Assembly (NCBI RefSeq): GCF_022900255.1 | Contig: NZ_JALIRM010000002.1 | Span: 186,001 to 250,000, forward strand | From: Lederbergia wuyishanensis | Lineage (GTDB): Bacteria; Bacillota; Bacilli; Bacillales; Bacillaceae_C | DNA: 64,000 bases | Reading direction: 5' to 3' | In this document: positions 34,043-42,723 of the stretch, in pieces | How the letters are laid out: each line of letters begins with the position of its first letter | How positions within the stretch are numbered: position 1 is the stretch's first letter | Made by a program: the position numbers and the translations under genes | The notes under the pieces: model-generated | Database searches by the model: none | What the model saw: only the letters and a program-made list of their open reading frames with translations | Told to the model about the DNA's origin: nothing

Positions 34043-34987
34043 ATGAAATATCGCAGATTAGGACGTTCAGGATTAAAAGTAAGCGAAATCAGTTTAGGCA
34101 GTTGGCTCACCTATGGTAAATCGGTTGAGGATAATACGGCCGAAAAGACAATCCATAAAGCGTATGAACTAGGAATAAACTTTTTTGATTCCGCCAACGT
34201 GTATGAGCGTGGTGAAGCTGAAAAGGTTATGGGTAAGGCTCTGAAGGAGTATCCGCGTGAATCTTACGTAATCACGACGAAAGCGTTTGGAGCAATGGGA
34301 GATGGACCTAATGACCGCGGTCTTTCCCGTAAACACATCTTCGAGCAAGTACATAACAGCCTCAAACGGTTAAATTTAGATTATGTCGATGTCTTTTATT
34401 GCCACAGATACGATCAAGAAACTCCTGTTGATGAAACATTGCGCGTCATTGACGACCTCATTCGCCAAGGAAAAATCCTTTATGCAGGAGTCAGTGAGTG
34501 GAGTGCAGCCCAAATTGAAGAAGCAGTTGGAATCGCGGATAAATATTTACTCGATCGCATCGTTGTGAATCAGCCACTATATAATATGTTAAGTCGCAAT
34601 ATCGAAAAGGAAGTCATTCCTGTTTCTGAAAAATACGGTATTTCCCAAGTTGTCTACTCACCGCTCGGTCAAGGAATGTTGACTGGAAAGTATAAGAGTG
34701 GAAATGTTCCAGAAGATAGCCGTGCTGCTAATGATGAAATCAATTCTTCTGTCACAAATTATTTTAGCAAAACCAATTTTACTAAAGTTGAAAAATTAGC
34801 AGCAATCGCAAAAGAAATCGACACAACCCTGCCTGCCTTAGCCCTCGCATGGGTATTGAGACAGCCGAACGTTGCAAGCGCACTTGTAGGAGCAAGCCGT
34901 CCAGAACAAATTGAAGCAAATGTTGAAGGCGCGAAGTTAGAACTTACAGCGGATGTTATTGAAAAAATAGATCAAATTTTAGCTTGA
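34043..34987 (+). CDS. Aldo/keto reductase (Kv-beta/YghZ-like), 314 aa
   Basis: TIM-barrel AKR: MKYRRLGRSGLKVSEISLGSWLTYG, catalytic Asp/Tyr in FFDSANVYERGEAE, Lys in VITTKAFGAMGDG and His in DVFYCHRYDQETPV. VVYSPLGQGMLTGKY and the terminal ALVGASRPEQIEANV bind NADPH. The L-glyceraldehyde 3-phosphate reductase/Kv-beta-like subgroup fits best. Start at ATG 34043 with AGGGAG upstream. Reduces an unidentified aldehyde with NADPH. Terminator follows. Confidence 0.9.
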   Translation: MKYRRLGRSGLKVSEISLGSWLTYGKSVEDNTAEKTIHKAYELGINFFDSANVYERGEAEKVMGKALKEYPRESYVITTKAFGAMGDGPNDRGLSRKHIFEQVHNSLKRLNLDYVDVFYCHRYDQETPVDETLRVIDDLIRQGKILYAGVSEWSAAQIEEAVGIADKYLLDRIVVNQPLYNMLSRNIEKEVIPVSEKYGISQVVYSPLGQGMLTGKYKSGNVPEDSRAANDEINSSVTNYFSKTNFTKVEKLAAIAKEIDTTLPALALAWVLRQPNVASALVGASRPEQIEANVEGAKLELTADVIEKIDQILA

Positions 34988-34994
34988 GTAGTTG

Positions 34995-35029
34995 AAGCTC
35001 CTGACTCTAGATAGAGACGGGAGCTTTTC
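34995..35029 (+). terminator. Terminator after the aldo/keto reductase gene
   Basis: AAGCTCC/GGGAGCTT stem with inner TCTA pairing and TTTTCT after it. From here to 35352 there is AT-rich sequence without a gene. Confidence 0.65.
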
Positions 35030-35352
35030 TAATACCATTATTTGATGCGGATTAAATTCAGAAAATTTAGATGAAGATAAGTAATTTCTTGCAGACTTTG
35101 GTATTATACTTATAAAAGGCTATTTTCTTAAAGTTTGTGATTTGTAAAAGCCCAAGAGCCGGTTTTTACGCCGAATAAGGAAGTTTAGCGGTTCTTATTA
35201 AGCTGATAGCACTTTTCCCATTTTAATATCAATTCCATGGACAAAATCCATTTCTCATTTTTAGATTTACATCAAATAGCAACAAACTTTTGGAAAAGAG
35301 AGCCTTATAAAAAGATATCTCATAAAAAAATACATATAAACAGGGGTTCAAT

Positions 35353-36951
35353 ATGGAAGGATATTTTTCTAAAATCGCTATGAAAATTAGCATCTTAATT
35401 GCTGTTCTACTTTTAATGCCCGGAACTCAATCCATGGCAAAATCAAACACCCCGGTAGTCGCAAATAAGTTACCTGCATTACGGTTAATCACATTGAGTG
35501 AGAAAAGATTGGCGATTACTGCGGTTGTTTTGCCTGAAGAAGTGAAAGAGTCCATACCGCTATCAAAGAAAATCGAAAAGATTTTACAAGATCCTCGTCT
35601 TGAAGGGGCAGTCACGGGAGTTAGTATTAGAAAAGCAAGTGATGGAGAACTGATTTATTCCAATTTAGGTGATATACGTTTACGGCCGGCTTCTAATTTG
35701 AAAATGATAACAGCGGCGGTTGCATTGGAAACACTTGGGCCTGGGTATCAATTCAAAACAGAAGTATTAACCGATGGAAAAGTAAAGAATCGGGTGCTGG
35801 ATGGAAATGTATATTTAAAAGGAAAAGGGGATCCGACCTTAAGAAAGTCAGACTTCGATCAGTTTGCCCGTGAGCTAAAAAGTAAAGGTATCGATCAAAT
35901 CAATGGTGATTTAATTGGAGATGATCGGTGGTATGACGATGTGCGCCATTCATATGGGTTGAATGTGTCGAACGAAAATAATTATTACGGTGCGCAAATA
36001 TCAGCACTTACCTTATCGCCGAACGATGATTTTGATGCAGGAACAATCCTTATCGAAATAGCGCCTGGGGATAAGAATGGTGCAAGTCCAAATGTGATTT
36101 TGAAACCAGAAACCGATTATATGGAAATCATTAATAAAGCGAAGACCGGAAATACGGGAGAAACGAATACGCTGACTGTTGATCGGATACATGGTACAAA
36201 CCAAATCATCATTGAAGGAACGATTCCTCTTGAAGGAAAAAGCGCTGGGGAAATCCTTTCCGTATGGGAGCCGACTGGCTATGCACTGGATGTTTTTAAA
36301 AAGTCGTTAGAAGAACAAGGGATTAAATTAAGTGATTCCGTCAATATGAAGGTGGACGAAACACCTGAAGGCGCGCAAATATTAACTTCCAAAAAATCAA
36401 TGACATTGGAAGAGTTATTATTACCTTTTTTGAAATTAAGCAATAATATCCACGGTGAAACACTTGTAAAAGAAATGGGGAAAGTGATTTACGGAGAAGG
36501 CAGTTGGGATGTTGGCCTGAAAGTAGTCGGTGAAACCATTGCAAAATTCGGTGTAAACCGGAATAATGTGAAAATTGAAGATGGATCAGGCTTATCTCAT
36601 AGTAATTTGATTCCGCCTAATGAACTGACGAGGATGTTATATGAAATCCAAGAAAAAGATTGGTTTCCAATTTTCGAAAAATCTCAGCCAGCGGTCGGAG
36701 AATATGGTCGCTTCGGAAGCGGAACTCTAGGCTATCGAATGGCTGAGAGCGCAGCCAACGGAAAAGTGCACGCAAAAACGGGATCGTTAAACGGGGTAAG
36801 TACTCTGTCTGGATACGTCACAACAGAAGATGATGAAAAACTTGTTTTTTCAATCATGATGAATAATTTTATCAGAGGGTCGATGTCTGAAATCCAAAAT
36901 CAAATTGTGGTGATATTGGCGGAGCATCGGTTTGATGGTAGTGGAGAATGA
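35353..36951 (+). CDS. dacC: D-alanyl-D-alanine carboxypeptidase / endopeptidase, class C PBP (S13), 532 aa
   Basis: Signal peptide at the N-terminus (cleavage near QSMAKS), then the S13 domain. Catalytic SxxK is SNLK at residues 114-117, the SxN motif is in LKLSNNIHGETLVKEM (~385) and KTG in HAKTGSLNGVSTLSGYV (~490). A large insertion between SxxK and SxN (KGKGDPTLRKSDF, DRWYDDVRH) is typical of DacB/DacC (PBP4, PBP4a). It trims or cleaves peptidoglycan peptide bonds outside the cell. Full length and monocistronic; a long hairpin follows. Confidence 0.92.
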   Translation: MEGYFSKIAMKISILIAVLLLMPGTQSMAKSNTPVVANKLPALRLITLSEKRLAITAVVLPEEVKESIPLSKKIEKILQDPRLEGAVTGVSIRKASDGELIYSNLGDIRLRPASNLKMITAAVALETLGPGYQFKTEVLTDGKVKNRVLDGNVYLKGKGDPTLRKSDFDQFARELKSKGIDQINGDLIGDDRWYDDVRHSYGLNVSNENNYYGAQISALTLSPNDDFDAGTILIEIAPGDKNGASPNVILKPETDYMEIINKAKTGNTGETNTLTVDRIHGTNQIIIEGTIPLEGKSAGEILSVWEPTGYALDVFKKSLEEQGIKLSDSVNMKVDETPEGAQILTSKKSMTLEELLLPFLKLSNNIHGETLVKEMGKVIYGEGSWDVGLKVVGETIAKFGVNRNNVKIEDGSGLSHSNLIPPNELTRMLYEIQEKDWFPIFEKSQPAVGEYGRFGSGTLGYRMAESAANGKVHAKTGSLNGVSTLSGYVTTEDDEKLVFSIMMNNFIRGSMSEIQNQIVVILAEHRFDGSGE

Positions 36952-36986
36952 GGATATGCATATAAATGGGATTCACCTAATAGGGC

Positions 36987-37018
36987 GACTAGCAACAACA
37001 GATCTGTTGTCGCTAGTC
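36987..37018 (+). terminator. Long hairpin after dacC
   Basis: GACTAGCAACAACAG pairs with CTGTTGTCGCTAGTC (one mismatch in fifteen), loop of two bases, then TGTTTCT. Likely the dacC terminator. Confidence 0.65.
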
Positions 37019-37164
37019 TGTTTCTAGATGTTAATTTTGGTTAGAACGCCCTAGAGTTTTTCTTTTGGTCAGTTAACTATAATAAGGCATACTATCTGCA
37101 TTTTTATTTCTGGTGATATACCTATTTTTAGGTGAATTACGTATAGATTGAAGGTGGGATTAAT

Positions 37165-37767
37165 ATGAGGTTGTTACAGCGAATTTCTGAAGACGAGGTC
37201 ATAGCTGAGTTTTTGAAAGCAGAAATCAACTCAAGAAGATTCGGAGATAAAATTAAAAATGCTCTTGGAGGCGCTGAACCTGAGATCATTACTAACCCAG
37301 ATATAACAGATGCTGCTCAAAATCAATTTAGGAAATTGTTACTTGGAAAAGTAAGAGGCTACGGTAATAACACTGAACTTTTTGAAGACTTCCCTCCCGA
37401 AGTCATTTGGCATAAAGCAATATTTTCCCGTAAGGACCTTTGTTCTGTTATGTATATTAATTATAGTTATTGGAATGAACTCTCAGGTAACTCCAGACTT
37501 CCAATGAATGCAGCCAAGAATATCCAAAATGGCGTTGAAGTCTTTGGCGTGAGTAATGATGGTTTCAAAGATATACATTTAGACATTAAGCAGGGGTATA
37601 CCTTCCCAAAAATGATTTTTATATCTGCCAATGAAAAAGCAAGGATTGTTGTGTTGGAAGGTCATGCAAGGATTACTGCTTACTTCCTTGAAACAGAATA
37701 TATTCCAGAGGAAATTGAAGTCATAATAGGATACTCGGAGGATTTCGTGAATTTGGATTTATATTGA
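37165..37767 (+). CDS. Hypothetical protein with ParB/Srx-like C-terminal motif, 200 aa
   Basis: A cytosolic protein whose N-terminal half (EVIAEFLKAEINSRRFGDKI) is helical. The C-terminal part has FPKMIFISANEKARIVVLEGHARITAYFLETEYIPEEIEVIIG, in which the EGHARITAY block resembles the GxxR/GHHR loop of ParB/sulfiredoxin folds. This is a weak similarity. Good spacing to AAGGTGGG before the ATG. Stand-alone gene; I do not know its function. Confidence 0.6.
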   Translation: MRLLQRISEDEVIAEFLKAEINSRRFGDKIKNALGGAEPEIITNPDITDAAQNQFRKLLLGKVRGYGNNTELFEDFPPEVIWHKAIFSRKDLCSVMYINYSYWNELSGNSRLPMNAAKNIQNGVEVFGVSNDGFKDIHLDIKQGYTFPKMIFISANEKARIVVLEGHARITAYFLETEYIPEEIEVIIGYSEDFVNLDLY

Positions 37768-37852
37768 AATTGGGCAACTTCAATATATTTCTTCCTTCCA
37801 TGGCATGATTATAACCAATACAATCCATCTTTGATAAAATAAAATACAAACA

Positions 37853-37960
37853 CCTATCTATAACAAATTTGTCCGCGACTGGATTCCGGAAATCCTTGAG
37901 GCTAATGGAAAGTCATTAACTACACGCAAACTGATTGAGATACATGCTTGGAACCCATAA
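37853..37960 (+). pseudogene. Remnant of a phosphoribosyl-ATP pyrophosphohydrolase-like (MazG-type) gene
   Basis: The frame reads PIYNKFVRDWIPEILEANGK, then SLTTRKL and a stop. The N-terminus YNKLVRDKIPEII-EANGK is the signature of small MazG-like phosphoribosyl-ATP pyrophosphohydrolase homologues of ~100 aa. The start codon is gone and only the first third remains. Confidence 0.5.
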
Positions 37961-38004
37961 AACGGATAAATGTTGTATTGTAGATGTTTTGGGAGGAGAA
38001 AATA

Positions 38005-38271
38005 ATGTACATAACTGATGATGCAAAGCAATTATTGGAAAAATCGGGGGTAGTAGGAATTCGTTTATATACCGCTCCAAGTGCCAGTGCTGGACCCCAA
38101 ATTGCTTTAGCAATAGATGAACCACATGAATTTGACCGCATTCAAACGATAAAAGGGATTCAAGTGGCGTTTGATCCTAGCGTAACAGGCACCGATATCT
38201 TAACATTGGATATAGAGAAAAATGAAAACGGGACAGGTTTAGTTTTAACTATTCCTGGAAGTTATTCTTAA
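38005..38271 (+). CDS. HesB/IscA-like protein lacking the cluster cysteines, 88 aa
   Basis: The HesB fold pattern MYITDDAKQLLEKSGVVGIRLYTAPSASAGPQIALAIDEP followed by GIQVAFDPSVTGTDILTLD and a C-terminal VLTIPGS is recognisable, but there is no Cys anywhere in the protein, so it cannot bind an Fe-S cluster in the A-type manner. Start at ATG 38005 (GGGAGGAG upstream). It is 13 bp upstream of a rhodanese gene and probably co-transcribed, suggesting a sulfur-related role. Confidence 0.65.
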   Translation: MYITDDAKQLLEKSGVVGIRLYTAPSASAGPQIALAIDEPHEFDRIQTIKGIQVAFDPSVTGTDILTLDIEKNENGTGLVLTIPGSYS

Positions 38272-38284
38272 GGAGGATGGTAAC

Positions 38285-38626
38285 ATGAATATTAAGCTGA
38301 CTACACCCGAGGAATTATTTCAAAAAATGAGTGCGCACGAAAAGGTAATCCTTTTAGACGTAAGAGCTGAGGAAAAGTATCATGACTTTCATATAGATGG
38401 CCCCAATGTCGATAGTTACAATATACATAAAGAAGAAATCTTCAATCTTGAGAAGGCTGAAGATCTGGATAATGAATCCTTACCAAAAGACAAAGAAATC
38501 ATCGTGACATGCACAACTGGAAATTCCGCCACAAAATGTGCGAACGTTTTATCTGAGCGCAACTACAATGTTACTGTCTTGGAAGGTGGCATTACGGCAT
38601 GGAAGGAATATCTAAAAACGAAATGA
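38285..38626 (+). CDS. Single-domain rhodanese-like protein, 113 aa
   Basis: Rhodanese fold: EELFQKMSAHEKVILLDVRAEEKYHDFHIDGP and the active-site loop IIVTCTTGNSATKCANVL with catalytic Cys76, then VTVLEGGITAWKEYL. The loop of six residues after the Cys matches sulfurtransferases. The DVR motif is conserved. AAGGAGGATG before the ATG. It probably moves sulfane sulfur; the partner may be the HesB-like protein encoded upstream. A dyad at 38725-38763 (CCTATAG..GTAGAC / GTCTAC..CTATAGG) may end the transcript. Confidence 0.85.
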   Translation: MNIKLTTPEELFQKMSAHEKVILLDVRAEEKYHDFHIDGPNVDSYNIHKEEIFNLEKAEDLDNESLPKDKEIIVTCTTGNSATKCANVLSERNYNVTVLEGGITAWKEYLKTK

Positions 38627-38873
38627 GAAAAATGGTGGTACAAGCAATTGCAAATGTTGGAGTAATCACTTCGTCAAAGGCATAAATTTTACCCTTAAGT
38701 AAAAATCCCATATATAAAAAATGTCCTATAGAGTAGACCTTTAGAGAAAGTCTACCTATAGGGTAATGTCTTTTAAAATCAATAAAACTATTGCAAACTT
38801 AAGATAATGTAGGACTTCATATTTTGAGGATCATATTCCGTTCTATTTAAATCAGAAATATAGGGTTTAGCCC

Positions 38874-39065
38874 CTAGTATACTCTCTTAACTCTCCCTAC
38901 CTGACCATCCTGTAGACGAACTTTGATGCCATGAGGGTGTGAAGCTGATTTTGTTAAAATATCTTTAACAATACCTTGAGTTAACTTGCCAGTTGATTGA
39001 TCTATTTTCAATACAATATCCACTGTTTGTCCTACTTGGATATTCGATCTATTACTGCTCTTCAT
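38874..39065 (-). CDS. ywbE: YwbE family protein, 63 aa
   Basis: A very typical YwbE: NIQVGQTVDIVLKIDQSTGKLTQGIVKDILTKSASHPHGIKVRLQDGQVGRVKRVY. The whole sequence is the conserved family domain, predicted to fold as a small beta barrel, and the length (63) is normal. GGAGATT before the ATG. Cytosolic; role unknown. Confidence 0.92.
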   Translation of the reverse strand: MKSSNRSNIQVGQTVDIVLKIDQSTGKLTQGIVKDILTKSASHPHGIKVRLQDGQVGRVKRVY

Positions 39066-39193
39066 ATTGACAATCTCCTTATTTCAAAATGGCCATTCCA
39101 CGTTTTTACACCTACATAATAATGATTAAAGTTATGTATTAACATCATAACCCAAAATGGATTGCGAAGATAAGAATGTAACACCTCCGTCAT

Positions 39194-39255
39194 TTCCTTT
39201 ACTAACGATTGCCACCCAATTTACCACTGATCGCCATTTCATTTACCAATAATAA
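39194..39255. mobile_element. Possible IS21-like element end remnant
   Basis: The segment contains spaced repeats of the type CATTTCCTTTAC, GATTGCCACCCAATTTACC, GATCGCCATTTCATTTACC. Such multiple TTTACC and GATTGCCACCC units resemble the terminal repeats of IS21-family elements, recalled from memory. No transposase genes (istA/istB) are in the window, and the opposite end was not found. It abuts the gene pair at 39288. Confidence 0.35.
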
Positions 39256-39287
39256 AAAAACGCTCTCCCTCGCAAGATGAAGAAATA

Positions 39288-39659
39288 GTGGGTTATGCTA
39301 AATCATCTAACATTTACAGAAGACCTAATGGTACTGAGTCGATAGAAATAACGTTTAATTCTAATTCTAGACGAGCAGTAGAAATTGATTCAGATTTTGC
39401 CGTTGAATTATTAGAAGAATATATTGATGACCCCGATGTTCAAAGATTAAGGATCAGATCAAGAGAACACGAGGAATCTGCTGTAGAACCAATTGATTTG
39501 ATTAACCACAAATTAGAAGCTTCGACCACCTTTAATTTGGAAACTGATAGACAGTTAAACTCCATTAGAGTTTTTGAGGATATGGTAAATTTATACAACG
39601 TTGATGCACATGGAGGTTTTAGGTATAGAATATTAAGGATGAGAGGAAATGAGGCTTAG
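39288..39659 (+). CDS. Small soluble protein, first gene of a two-gene unit, 123 aa
   Basis: GTG start without a convincing ribosome binding site (GATGAAG), and the frame stays open upstream into the IS21-like remnant, so the gene may be 5'-truncated. The protein has RRPNGTESIEITFNSNSRRAVEIDSDFAVELLEEYIDD and ends RILRMRGNEA; it is acidic and contains no membrane segment. It overlaps the following membrane-protein gene by 11 bp. Position at the edge of a defence island suggests, but does not show, a toxin/effector pair. Confidence 0.45.
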   Translation: MGYAKSSNIYRRPNGTESIEITFNSNSRRAVEIDSDFAVELLEEYIDDPDVQRLRIRSREHEESAVEPIDLINHKLEASTTFNLETDRQLNSIRVFEDMVNLYNVDAHGGFRYRILRMRGNEA

Positions 39660-40089
39660 TTATCTTTTCATAATTATAACGCTTTTGATATCTATTACGA
39701 TAGGTATATTAGTATTTTTATATTGTCCACTTTTTGAGTTACAGGGTTTTGATAAAGCTTTAGAAGGTGTTTTATTGCTAACTAGTATAAGTTTGGGTTT
39801 TTATGGTGCGTGCTTAAGTGTATTAGCTTCAATTTTTAATACCAAAATTGTGAAAGAAGTCATGGAAGACAGTCACTATAGAAAAGAGTTTATTGTTATT
39901 TCCTCTTTAGCATTAGTAATTGGTTTTTTAACAGTTATAACTACAATAATTTATCAAGTTATGTTGGCAAATGATTATGTATTGTTGGTTATCATGAAAA
40001 TTATCAATGCGCTATGGAGTTCTTTACTGATCTTATTTTTTAGCTTTAGTACACTTTTTGTTTTGATTTCCTTTTTAATATTTTTTTAA
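39649..40089 (+). CDS. Four-helix membrane protein, second gene of a two-gene unit, 146 aa
   Basis: Four hydrophobic segments: YLFIIITLLISITIGILVFL, LEGVLLLTSISLGFYGACLSVL, FIVISSLALVIGFLTVITTIIY and LWSSLLILFFSFSTLFVLISF. A cytosolic loop of ~30 residues (NTKIVKEVMEDSHYRKEF) lies between helices 2 and 3. It starts inside the previous gene, so translation is coupled. I do not recognise the family. Small 4-TM proteins beside soluble partners are common effectors in anti-phage pairs, but that is inference. Confidence 0.5.
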   Translation: MRLSYLFIIITLLISITIGILVFLYCPLFELQGFDKALEGVLLLTSISLGFYGACLSVLASIFNTKIVKEVMEDSHYRKEFIVISSLALVIGFLTVITTIIYQVMLANDYVLLVIMKIINALWSSLLILFFSFSTLFVLISFLIFF

Positions 40090-40450
40090 ATTCTGATGTT
40101 CAGAAAAAGAATGATATTGAACCAGGAAGAATAAAAAACCTGAATTTTTAATAATTATAATGTACTGTAATAGTCCATTGCCTCACGGAATTTGAATCAA
40201 TTTAGTGAGATATGGACATTTCCAGTTGATATATAAGCCATCTGTAATGATGCTTGACTTTATGTCATATCTCACGTTTGAGGATACACTTACTGTCGAT
40301 TGAAGTGAATTGTATTATAGTCAACCGAAAAAATAAAGGCTGTAGAGAGACTTTCTCGACAGCCTAATAATGATATTATGGTTTCCTTTAAGTGTCTAAT
40401 CTTCTAGGCTATTATTTGTTGTTGGAGAGTTCTCTTCAAACAGACTTTCT
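40090..40450. other. Intergenic interval at the island's left edge
   Basis: Contains the terminator at 40326-40365 and otherwise no gene or repeat that I can recognise. Confidence 0.4.
40326..40365 (-). terminator. Terminator of the six-gene defence operon
   Basis: On the minus strand AGGCTGT/ACAGCCT with an inner GAGAAAG/CTCTCT pairing is followed by TTATTTTTT. It lies 85 bp after the last operon stop codon. Confidence 0.75.
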
Positions 40451-41365
40451 TTAAATCAATGAAATGTGTAAATCATTATAGTCCAGACCATCGAGGTCTA
40501 TTGTATAATTAATTTTGACTACGTTTTGCGGGATTCCATAGTCAGCGAACCTCTCTTTGATAATTGTCGGAAATCGTTCATTTACATCATAAAGACGCAT
40601 TTCAAGTAACTTATACTTTCGGCTTCTCCCTGTAGAATACTTTTCATAGCCCCCACAAATCAACGATTCCTCTATCTTATTTCGGTCTACACCCGCCGTT
40701 ACTAGCATTTCGGCAAGGTCGTCTATAGACTTTCCATGGGCCGACTCTTCAAATCTCAAGAAAAAGATTTTTATATCTTTTCCACCCTGCAACTGGAACT
40801 GGCTACTAATTTGAATCATTGAATCATATCGCATAGTTGTCGACTTTACTTCATAATCCGTATCGCGGCTCTCAAAGTCTACTGATCCGTTAATCTGACC
40901 AATCCAGTTTACAAGTTTTCCATTTGTAAATAAATAATAGTATGCAACCATTTCGCCTAAAACGTTATACGGTGAAGTATCAATATTTCTGTTACCCAAA
41001 AGCTCTTTCATCTGTTCCCACCACTTTAGGGGGGCTTTTTCTATTTTCTCTCTTTCCTTTCCTTTTTCGCCTGGATCAACAAATGCACCACAGATATTAG
41101 CAAACTCGTTCCTTAAATGTTCCATATCGCTTGAAAGATATAAAAAATTGGCTTGCCTGCCATCGATTTCATATTCTTCAGTAACATACCGTACATTCGA
41201 AAAACGCTCATTGATTTTAACGTCTGATGATACCTCGATAACAACTCCATAACTAGTGCCCATCCTAAGTACATAAGCAGGATAAGCGTCGACCTCCTTA
41301 AGAGGAAGAGCCTTTCCATTTCTTAAAGATGCAAATCCACGTCTAATTTCCTGTACAAGTCTCAT
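40451..41365 (-). CDS. PD-(D/E)XK nuclease of DUF4420 type (putative restriction endonuclease), 304 aa
   Basis: The nuclease core is at residues ~130-200: YNVLGEMVAYYYLF supplies Glu138, and SVDFESRDTDYEVKSTT supplies Asp163 and the E-x-K pair Glu172/Lys174. This is the PD-(D/E)XK arrangement. The family (DUF4420, PF14390 as I recall) is repeatedly found with Z1 and MutL/MORC ATPase genes. It is the last gene of the operon, overlapping the methyltransferase stop by four bases (ATGA). Probably the DNA-cleaving subunit, cutting unmodified DNA. Confidence 0.82.
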   Translation of the reverse strand: MRLVQEIRRGFASLRNGKALPLKEVDAYPAYVLRMGTSYGVVIEVSSDVKINERFSNVRYVTEEYEIDGRQANFLYLSSDMEHLRNEFANICGAFVDPGEKGKEREKIEKAPLKWWEQMKELLGNRNIDTSPYNVLGEMVAYYYLFTNGKLVNWIGQINGSVDFESRDTDYEVKSTTMRYDSMIQISSQFQLQGGKDIKIFFLRFEESAHGKSIDDLAEMLVTAGVDRNKIEESLICGGYEKYSTGRSRKYKLLEMRLYDVNERFPTIIKERFADYGIPQNVVKINYTIDLDGLDYNDLHISLI

Positions 41366-42723
41366 CTAACAACCTCCTGTGCAATACTCAAATTTTCCCT
41401 CATTGCCTTTGCAATTGCTTTAGACATCAATGGAGGAACAGCATTTCCTATTTGCTTAAATGCATCACTCATCGTGCAATTAAATACAAAGTCGTCAGGG
41501 AAAGATTGGAGACGCGCTGCTTCTCTCACGGTTATACCGCGTGGTTCCCAAGGATGAATATGGCTATATGTATCTGTTCCTAGGTGAGCAACGACTGTAT
41601 GTGAAGGTTTCCAGGGATCTAATTTACGCCATTTGCTAATAAATTTATCTGCTGAATAAGGAGGAACAAATTCTTTTTTGATCTTTTTGTATTCCTCGGG
41701 ATGGTCTTTCTGGTTTACTCTCCGCTCTTTTAACGCTTTTTTGAAGTGGACATTAGCAATTTCAAGTGCATTTAGATAATTGTCACCCGGCGTCATATCA
41801 TTAAATATCCTAAAATCCCGTAATGTCTTCCTAAAAGCATGTCCACTTACCTTGTCAGACATAGAACGCATTTGTTTTTGAAATTTATTTTGCGGTTCAA
41901 GTTTATATGGAAGCCTAACATTTAGTTTTATGGGAACGTACGGTTGGTCAGGATCAGAGAATACCGACGGCAAATCTGAGAATGCATCCCCTACTGTGAC
42001 CCATTTAGGAGCATCATCAGCAGGCTTGTTCGGCTCTCTGAAAAATCTAGAACTCATAAAACTTGGTAACCTTGCTTCATTTTGTGTTCGATAATCACTG
42101 TGCCTGTTGTGTGTAGGAACTGGCATTTGCACAAGTCCCCCTCTGTCTTTTTTAACAGCCATCACGATTACCCTTTCCCTAATCTGAGGAACTCCATAAT
42201 CCGCAGAATTAAGTATAGTCCAGACTGAATCATAGCCGTTTTTCTCGAGAATTTCGCATACTTTATGGGGGATATTCTCACCATTATAATTTACTGAATC
42301 AGGGACATTTTCCATCACAACTGCCTGTGCATCAAGTTCGAGGGCAAAACGTAGAAAATCTTGGTATAGTTGCCCCCTCGAATCAAGATGAAAAGAGCGA
42401 TTCTCCCCGAGAGAATTTAGCTTAGCACGTCCAGCTATTGAATAAGCTTGGCAAGGTGGACCTCCAATCACTACGGGTCTAGTTTTTCTGTCAAACTTCA
42501 GGATATCAACTGGGCTTTTCGTAATATCTTCACAGAAGTGCTCATGATCAATCCCGTTTCTCCAAAAGAGATTGTAGGAAGCCGTAGTTGCGGCTGCCTG
42601 ATCAATTTCAATCCCGCCATCAATTATAAACCCAGCATTTTGAAAACCAAGCGCCAATCCCCCGCACCCGGAAAATAAATCAAGTACTCTGTATTGCTCT
42701 GTATGTTTCATTGAAGTATTCAA
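41362..42723 (-). CDS. DNA (cytosine-5) methyltransferase of the Mza-like operon, 453 aa
   Basis: All m5C motifs are in order: I (LDLFSGCGGLALGF), IV (GGPPCQAYSIAGR, catalytic Cys), VI (VVMENVP), VIII (YGVPQIRERVIVM), and IX/X (ITVREAARLQSFPDDF, FKQIGNAVPPLMSKAIA). A long variable stretch before motif IX is the target-recognition domain. It probably protects host sites from the operon's nuclease. The start at 42723 is a TTG with AAGGAG five bases upstream, inside the 240-aa gene, giving a 44-bp overlap; ATG 42711 is the alternative. Confidence 0.9.
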   Translation of the reverse strand: MNTSMKHTEQYRVLDLFSGCGGLALGFQNAGFIIDGGIEIDQAAATTASYNLFWRNGIDHEHFCEDITKSPVDILKFDRKTRPVVIGGPPCQAYSIAGRAKLNSLGENRSFHLDSRGQLYQDFLRFALELDAQAVVMENVPDSVNYNGENIPHKVCEILEKNGYDSVWTILNSADYGVPQIRERVIVMAVKKDRGGLVQMPVPTHNRHSDYRTQNEARLPSFMSSRFFREPNKPADDAPKWVTVGDAFSDLPSVFSDPDQPYVPIKLNVRLPYKLEPQNKFQKQMRSMSDKVSGHAFRKTLRDFRIFNDMTPGDNYLNALEIANVHFKKALKERRVNQKDHPEEYKKIKKEFVPPYSADKFISKWRKLDPWKPSHTVVAHLGTDTYSHIHPWEPRGITVREAARLQSFPDDFVFNCTMSDAFKQIGNAVPPLMSKAIAKAMRENLSIAQEVVR

